Source: QQUD01 sp039029915 (GTDB taxonomy: Bacteria; Chloroflexota; Anaerolineae; Promineifilales; Promineifilaceae). From it: a stretch of DNA of 27,144 nucleotides. A program made the position numbers and the translations under genes. A model generated the notes under the pieces. That model was not told the origin of the DNA. It was given only the letters and a program-made list of their open reading frames with translations, and did not search any database. The DNA lies in assembly GCA_039029915.1 (NCBI GenBank), contig JBCCFD010000049.1, positions 1-27,144 on the forward strand, in the 5' to 3' direction. This document shows, piece after piece, positions 22,822 to 27,144 of the stretch (position 1 is its first letter; every line of letters begins with the position of its first letter).

Positions 22822-23604
22822 CTAATAGAGATCTTCACGGCGATCTTCAAAAACTGGGATGCGCTGGCGCACCTCATCAACAACGGCCGTATCAATCGTC
22901 GCGGTTAACAGCACCTCAGTCTCCCCAGCTTCAATCACCGTTTCACCCCACGGATCAATTATGCAAGAATGACCAAAAAAGCTGGTTCCTTTTGTTTCAC
23001 CCACCCGATTACAGGCAATAATAAACATTTGGTTTTCGATAGCGCGGGCTTTAAGCAAGGTTTGCCAATGCTTGAGGCGAGGGTGTGGCCATTCAGCGGG
23101 CAGCATCACCATTCTGGCTCCGCTCAAGGCATAACGACGAAACATCTCAGGAAAGCGCAAATCATAGCAAATGCCTAAGCCTCCCATGCCCCACTCTGTT
23201 TCAACAAGCGTCAATTGGTCACCTGAGGCTAAATATTGATCTTCATCCATCAAGCGAAATAAATGAACCTTGCTGTACTCAGCCACGGCCGTTCCCTGTT
23301 TATCATGCAAAATCGCTGTATTCCCAAAAGCGCCTTCCCCCTTCAAGGATAAGCAAGAGCCTAGGATTGAAATATTATTTTCTTTGGCCAAAACGGCCGT
23401 TTCTGCAAAAATGCCTTCATCAGTTGGCGTAGCGTGCTTTACGGCATTTTCTAAATCGTATCCAGTAGACCAAAGCTCAGGGAAAATCACAATATCTGAG
23501 CCGCGCCGCGCCGCCTCTTCACTCATTTCTTTGACCTTAGCAAAATTAGTTTTTGGATCACCAAGTTTGATGTCGATTTGCCCAAGAGAGATGGTTAATT
23601 TCAT
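22822..23604 (-). CDS. Carbon-nitrogen hydrolase, Nit2-like omega-amidase
   Basis: A nitrilase-superfamily amidohydrolase of 260 aa. The Glu-Lys-Cys triad is complete: Glu43 in FPELWSTGYD, Lys112 in YSKVHLF and Cys146 in GICYDLRFPEMFR. The first two numbers match human Nit2, as I recall it, and HLFRLMDED with the short length fits omega-amidases, which hydrolyse alpha-ketoglutaramate or alpha-ketosuccinamate to the keto acid and ammonia. The start at 23604 has AAGGATAA upstream. Its divergent neighbour is a glutamine-transaminase-K/kynurenine-type aminotransferase, the enzyme that makes such substrates, which supports the assignment. A general nitrilase-family amidase is the fallback reading. 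Confidence 0.88.
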   Translation of the reverse strand: MKLTISLGQIDIKLGDPKTNFAKVKEMSEEAARRGSDIVIFPELWSTGYDLENAVKHATPTDEGIFAETAVLAKENNISILGSCLSLKGEGAFGNTAILHDKQGTAVAEYSKVHLFRLMDEDQYLASGDQLTLVETEWGMGGLGICYDLRFPEMFRRYALSGARMVMLPAEWPHPRLKHWQTLLKARAIENQMFIIACNRVGETKGTSFFGHSCIIDPWGETVIEAGETEVLLTATIDTAVVDEVRQRIPVFEDRREDLY

Positions 23605-23676
23605 GATTTATCCTTATTGATCGGTTCGTTTGTTAGAAGCTTAACGATTCGGTAAACGTACAAAAAATGTTGAAGC

Positions 23677-23727
23677 ACTGATATTCTGACAAACTGATAA
23701 ACTATTTTCACCAACTATTGTATCAGT
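23677..23727. promoter_or_regulatory. Repeated ACTGATA motif in a divergent promoter region
   Basis: ACTGATA at 23677-23683 and 23693-23699 (start to start 16 bp) and its reverse complement TATCAGT at 23721-23727, between the divergent omega-amidase and aminotransferase genes. Possible operator of a shared regulator. No clear -35/-10 pair is visible in 23605-23776. Confidence 0.3.
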
Positions 23728-23776
23728 CGATTGGGAAAGGTAAACTTACACAAAATTTGAGAGTTGGAGAAGAATT

Positions 23777-24934
23777 ATGAGTCAAATGGCGCAGCGGGTT
23801 GCTGGATTTGGGACCACCATCTTTACAGAAATGACGGCCTTAGCAATTGAAAATGAGGCAGTTAATTTAGGGCAGGGTTTTCCTGATTTTGCCGCCCCTG
23901 ATTTTTTGAAGGATGCGGCCAAACAGGCGATTTCAGATGACATTAACCAATACGCCCCCGGATACGGCCGTCCACGGTTAAGAACGGCCGTTGCCCAAAA
24001 AATGGCCAATTTTTATGGCTTGGACGTTGACCCCTTCACAGAAGTGACCATTATGCACGGTGCCACCGAGGCCATTTTCGCCACCATTATGGGATTAGTT
24101 AATCCCGGCGATGAAGTGATTATGTTCGAGCCATACTATGACTCGTATGTACCCTGCACGCAGTTTGCAGGGGGTACCCCTGTTTACTACACGTTGCGCC
24201 CACCAGAATGGTCAATTGATCCAGACAAGCTTGAAGCTTTATTTAACGAAAAAACCAAGCTTATTATGATTAATACTCCTCAGAATCCAACGGGGAAGGT
24301 TTTTAGCCAAGCTGAGTACGACCTGATTAGCAAGCTGTGTCAAAAGTATGATGTGATCGCCGTTATTGATGAAGTCTATGAACACATCATTTTTGATGGC
24401 GCCAAGCACCTCACGATGGCCAATCAACCCGGGATGCGAGATCGCACCGTTACCATTTCAAGCTTAGGCAAAACCTTTAGCGCCACAGGTTGGAAGGTAG
24501 GCTGGGCAATTGCCAATCCTGACATCTCAACCGCTATTTTCCGCGCTCATCAATTTGTGACCTTTTGTGGCGCTGCACCACTGCAAGAAGCTACTGCGCT
24601 GGCCTTGGAAACGGCCGATTCCTACTACACTGAGCTCGCCCAAACCTATCAAAAAAAGCGAGACCTACTGATAAACGTTCTTAAAGAGATCGGTCTTGAA
24701 CCCATTGTTCCCCAAGGGACCTACTTCGCCATGGTTGATATTAGCCATCTTCCCTTTGAAGATGATGTCGCCTTTTGCAAATATCTAACCAAAGAGGTCA
24801 AAGTGGCTGCGATCCCACCAAGCGCTTTTTTCTCAAATCCAGCTGATGGGGCCAACCTTGCCCGCTTTACCTTTTGCAAAAAAGATGAAACCTTAGCCAA
24901 AGCAGCGGAGAGGCTACAAAAGCTAAAGCTCTAG
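23777..24934 (+). CDS. Class I/II aminotransferase, glutamine transaminase K / kynurenine type
   Basis: PLP-dependent aminotransferase of fold type I, 385 aa. Seen: NLGQGFPDFAAPDFL at the N-terminus, QYAPGYGRPRLRTAV, HGATEAIF, NTPQNPTGKVF, IDEVYEHIIFDG, PLP Lys232 in SSLGKTFSATGWKVGW, and RFTFCKKDE with the carboxylate-binding Arg. GQGFPDF together with QYAPGYGRPRLR is typical of the KAT/glutamine transaminase K/methionine aminotransferase branch. Such enzymes use glutamine or methionine as donor and make alpha-keto acids; the divergent omega-amidase would drain the glutamine product. GGAGAAG precedes the ATG. Confidence 0.93.
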   Translation: MSQMAQRVAGFGTTIFTEMTALAIENEAVNLGQGFPDFAAPDFLKDAAKQAISDDINQYAPGYGRPRLRTAVAQKMANFYGLDVDPFTEVTIMHGATEAIFATIMGLVNPGDEVIMFEPYYDSYVPCTQFAGGTPVYYTLRPPEWSIDPDKLEALFNEKTKLIMINTPQNPTGKVFSQAEYDLISKLCQKYDVIAVIDEVYEHIIFDGAKHLTMANQPGMRDRTVTISSLGKTFSATGWKVGWAIANPDISTAIFRAHQFVTFCGAAPLQEATALALETADSYYTELAQTYQKKRDLLINVLKEIGLEPIVPQGTYFAMVDISHLPFEDDVAFCKYLTKEVKVAAIPPSAFFSNPADGANLARFTFCKKDETLAKAAERLQKLKL

Positions 24935-24945
24935 ATATAAAACAT

Positions 24946-25026
24946 AGGACTTACGCAAATAGCGGTCACTGAGCCTGTCGAAGTGACTTTCTTAACCCTT
25001 CGACAGGCTCAGGGTGCGTAAGTCCT
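24946..25026. mobile_element. MITE-like inverted-repeat element
   Basis: An 81-bp non-coding element with perfect 12-bp terminal inverted repeats, AGGACTTACGCA (24946-24957) and TGCGTAAGTCCT (25015-25026). Inside lies a second perfect inverted repeat of 15 bp, CTGAGCCTGTCGAAG (24969-24983) and CTTCGACAGGCTCAG (24998-25012). A third, shorter one, GTCACT/AGTGAC (24965-24970, 24982-24987), would compete with it. No transposase frame and no clear target duplication are seen. Confidence 0.65.
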
Positions 25027-25140
25027 GAAACAATTACTCAAATGATGTGTATAGAAAAATCTTGAAGTTGGAGGGGACTTTAAGCGTTCCGAAGTTTCTA
25101 AATTGAAAAACGTATTAGATAAAAGCTTAGGAACCTCGAG

Positions 25141-25189
25141 GAAACGAAGTTTAAAGCCGTCATTTTATCCAAAGCAGGAACTTCGTTTC
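25141..25189 (+). promoter_or_regulatory. Leader inverted repeat upstream of the GDH-like gene
   Basis: A perfect 11-bp inverted repeat, GAAACGAAGTT (25141-25151) and AACTTCGTTTC (25179-25189), with a 27-nt loop. The right arm ends 4 bp before the ribosome site AAGGAGA (25194-25200). Sequence from 25027 to 25140 holds degenerate relatives of the same words (for example TTCCGAAGTTTC at 25087-25098) but nothing else recognisable. Confidence 0.5.
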
Positions 25190-25205
25190 ACTTAAGGAGA
25201 AATCG

Positions 25206-26435
25206 ATGAATAAAAAACACGTGCGTGTTGTAGTTATGGCATTGATCCTATTGGGAACCAGCTTAATATTTTCCCCCATCCTTTCTAAAACCAATGCGGG
25301 GCATGGCTTTAACGCCTACTTGCCCTCAATTTTTGCTGTCCGTCAATTTGAGGCAAATTTAACGACCAACACCTTTACAAATGTGACAGATATTGCAAAC
25401 GCCGGAGACGAGCGGCTGTTCGTTGTTGAGCTGGCTGGCAAAATCTATGTTATGCAGGAAGATGGCACAAAATCACTATTTTTAGATTTAAGCGATAAGG
25501 TCACCACAGATGGAACGGAGCTAGGCATGTTTGCCCTCGTCTTCCATCCACAGTTTGACACAAATGGCTATTTTTATGTGACATACACGGAAATCAAAAA
25601 TGACACTTCGTGGAACTTACGTCTGGCTCAGTTTGAGGTGTCAGCCGATCCAGATGTGGCGAATAAAAGCAGCGAAGCCACAATTTTAGAAATTACCATG
25701 AGTGATGACAAGCACAACGGGGGCGGGCTAGAGTTTAATCCGGTAGACGGCCGTTTATACCTTGGCGTTGGAGATGATGATCAAACAATGATTGCCCAAG
25801 AAACAAACTCGTATAAGGGTCGTCTTGTCCGGATTGAAGTTGATTCCCCAACGCGCATTGCTCAATTTAAGACTCAACCACTCATCCAGCTTTCGGATGA
25901 AATCTCAGTCGCCCCGACAGCGTCAGTAACGCGCTGGGCCAAGGGGTTTCGTAATCCTTGGCGCATCGTGGCAAACCCGTTGAGTGGCTCAATTTATGTG
26001 GGAGATGTGGGCGACCGAAGCTGGGAAGAGATTAATCAAGTGCCAATAGGTGGTGCAGATTTGAACTATGGCTGGCCGTGCAAAGAAGGTCCCGAGGTTA
26101 AGCTAGACTTTACTAGCTGCAACAAATCATTTGTTGATCCAATTTATGCCTACGACGAGGGGTGCGCCATTACCCTAGGCGAAATTTACCGACCCAATAA
26201 TGATAATCAGTATCCTACTGAAATTCTATTTTCAGACGGCTGTCTGAAAAATATACAGCTCCTTTCTCGTCCAAACGGGGAATGGGTCGCTGAACCTCTC
26301 GCCACGCTTCCCGTCCAACCAGGGGATTATTTAACAACATTTGGAATAGGAAGTGATGGCACAATTTATGGGGGATTGCTAGGCACTAGTACACCGCTAT
26401 ACGAATTTTACATCCCGCCAAACTGGGACCGTTAG
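25206..26435 (+). CDS. Secreted soluble glucose/sorbosone dehydrogenase-like propeller protein
   Basis: 409 aa with an N-terminal signal or anchor (basic KKH, then hydrophobic residues about 8-28, small residues near 30-33). The body is the six-bladed propeller of the PQQ-dependent soluble glucose dehydrogenase (GSDH) family: LFVVELAGKIYVM, GMFALVFHPQFDTNGYFYVTYT, DDKHNGGGLEFNPVDGRLYLGVGDDD with the putative catalytic His170, GFRNPWRI, YVGDVGDRSWEEIN and ADLNYGWPCKEG. Members oxidise sugars outside the cytoplasmic membrane, but many homologues have unproven activity and cofactor. AAGGAGA at 25194-25200 fixes the start. The next gene begins 4 bp after the stop. Confidence 0.88.
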   Translation: MNKKHVRVVVMALILLGTSLIFSPILSKTNAGHGFNAYLPSIFAVRQFEANLTTNTFTNVTDIANAGDERLFVVELAGKIYVMQEDGTKSLFLDLSDKVTTDGTELGMFALVFHPQFDTNGYFYVTYTEIKNDTSWNLRLAQFEVSADPDVANKSSEATILEITMSDDKHNGGGLEFNPVDGRLYLGVGDDDQTMIAQETNSYKGRLVRIEVDSPTRIAQFKTQPLIQLSDEISVAPTASVTRWAKGFRNPWRIVANPLSGSIYVGDVGDRSWEEINQVPIGGADLNYGWPCKEGPEVKLDFTSCNKSFVDPIYAYDEGCAITLGEIYRPNNDNQYPTEILFSDGCLKNIQLLSRPNGEWVAEPLATLPVQPGDYLTTFGIGSDGTIYGGLLGTSTPLYEFYIPPNWDR

Positions 26436-26439
26436 CTCG

Positions 26440-27138
26440 ATGAAGGTGCAATCCCCACTTTTAACGGCCGTATTGTGGATGATTGGGGCGCTCTTTTCAT
26501 TCATGATGATGGGCATTGGTGGTCGAGAGCTCTCGAGCGAGCTTGGCACCTTCCAAATCTTATTTTTTAGAAGCATTATCGGTTTGGTAGTGGTGTCGAT
26601 CTTGCTTTCCACCACCAATTGGCAGCAGGTTAAAACTAAGCATTTAAAAACACATATTTGGCGGAACGTGGCTCATTATGGTGGGCAGTTTGGCTGGTTT
26701 TATGGCATTTCTATTTTGCCGCTGGCTGAGGTCTTTGCCCTAGAATTTACGCTACCCATTTGGGTCACATTCTTGGCCCCGTTATTTTTAGGGGAGCGAT
26801 TTACCAAGGCCAGATTAACGGCCGTTATTGTAGGCTTTATTGGCGTTCTGATCATTCTACGCCCCGGGCTAGCCGTCATCAATCCCGCCTCATTTATCGT
26901 TTTAGGAGCCGCCCTCGGGTTTGCCATCTCAACTTTGTTCACTAAAAAGCTGTCAGCCACAGAAAGCCCGATCAATATCATCTTTTACATGACCATTATC
27001 CAGCTGCCGCTTGGGTTTGTGCCAGCATTAGCCAATTGGGTCACACCTTCTTTATCACTTTGGCCTTGGCTCATTGTTGTTGGCGTGGGCGCATTAAGCG
27101 CCCACCACAGTACAGCGAAAGCATTAACCATAAATTAA
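26440..27138 (+). CDS. EamA/DMT-family transporter, ending early at an in-frame TAA
   Basis: A multi-pass protein of the drug/metabolite transporter superfamily. The first EamA repeat is complete (start to about residue 143, including LPLAEVFALEFTLPIWVTFLAPLFLGERFT and GVLIILRPG) and the second is in progress (about 150 onward). It stops at 232 aa, where family members have about 290-300 aa and ten TM helices. The last sense codons read GALSAHHSTAKALTIN, then TAA, then GCC ACC (Ala-Thr). Family members usually continue with a DAT or EAT here, so TAA may replace GAA. This may be a nonsense mutation, a sequencing error, or a pseudogene; the window ends 6 bp later. No SD precedes the ATG, which lies 4 bp after the GDH-like stop. 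Confidence 0.75.
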   Translation: MKVQSPLLTAVLWMIGALFSFMMMGIGGRELSSELGTFQILFFRSIIGLVVVSILLSTTNWQQVKTKHLKTHIWRNVAHYGGQFGWFYGISILPLAEVFALEFTLPIWVTFLAPLFLGERFTKARLTAVIVGFIGVLIILRPGLAVINPASFIVLGAALGFAISTLFTKKLSATESPINIIFYMTIIQLPLGFVPALANWVTPSLSLWPWLIVVGVGALSAHHSTAKALTIN

Positions 27139-27144
27139 GCCACC

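Larger units (their letters stand above)
1135..26826. repeat. Iterated palindrome ACGGCCGT / AACGGCCGTT
   Basis: About 33 copies of ACGGCCGT by eye, 17 of them the full palindrome AACGGCCGTT (for example starting at 1135, 3142, 4163, 4812, 8461, 9763, 10488, 11460, 13021, 14959, 16045, 16807, 21627, 22322, 23392, 23983 and 26817). All lie within coding sequence; none lies in 1-1134. Coding frames: ACG-GCC-GTx (Thr-Ala-Val) about 18 times, xAC-GGC-CGT (Asn/Asp/Tyr-Gly-Arg) about 10, CGG-CCG (Arg-Pro) about 5. Confidence 0.85.

Overview
The window is a gene-dense stretch of a bacterial chromosome, apart from its AT-rich left edge. It looks most like a Chloroflexota (Anaerolineae-like) genome. 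That placement is an inference from the protein mix (STAND-type ATPases with winged helices, beta-propeller receptors, GAF/PAS kinase, EamA and soluble-GDH-like proteins) and from the mixture of Shine-Dalgarno and apparently leaderless starts; no rRNA or tRNA gene is present to fix it. The most striking genome-scale signal is an iterated palindrome, core ACGGCCGT and often AACGGCCGTT. I counted about 33 copies by eye, all inside genes, where about 0.4 would be expected by chance.

Layout: 1-967 is AT-rich and holds a 5'-truncated membrane-anchored helix-hairpin-helix protein overlapping a three-TM protein of unknown function. 1084-3348 is a UvrD/PcrA-type helicase, followed by a repeat-rich spacer. 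3637-10069 is a two-gene unit: a cytosolic STAND-like ATPase with a C-terminal OmpR-type DNA-binding domain, then a 1698-residue membrane protein with an extracytoplasmic calcium-type beta-propeller, one TM segment and a cytoplasmic ATPase resembling that of its neighbour. This is the best candidate for an undescribed signalling system. 10073-12707 (minus strand) carries a SixA-like phosphatase, a ClpP with Asn at the usual catalytic Asp position, and enolase.

From 13007 the genes run on the plus strand: a GAF-GAF-PAS histidine kinase; a cysteine desulfurase / mnmA / small membrane protein operon for tRNA 2-thiolation; a ytxG/ytxH-like envelope pair; a RelA/SpoT homologue whose hydrolase site is degraded while its synthetase is intact and carries the RelA-type ExDD motif; and an aldo/keto reductase fused to a STAS-like N-terminal domain. 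A divergent pair follows, a Nit2-like omega-amidase (minus) and a glutamine-transaminase-K/kynurenine-type aminotransferase (plus), probably acting in sequence. Next come a MITE-like inverted-repeat element, a secreted soluble-glucose-dehydrogenase-like propeller, and an EamA transporter that ends early at a TAA just before the window edge.

No CRISPR array, rRNA, tRNA, integrase or transposase gene was seen.
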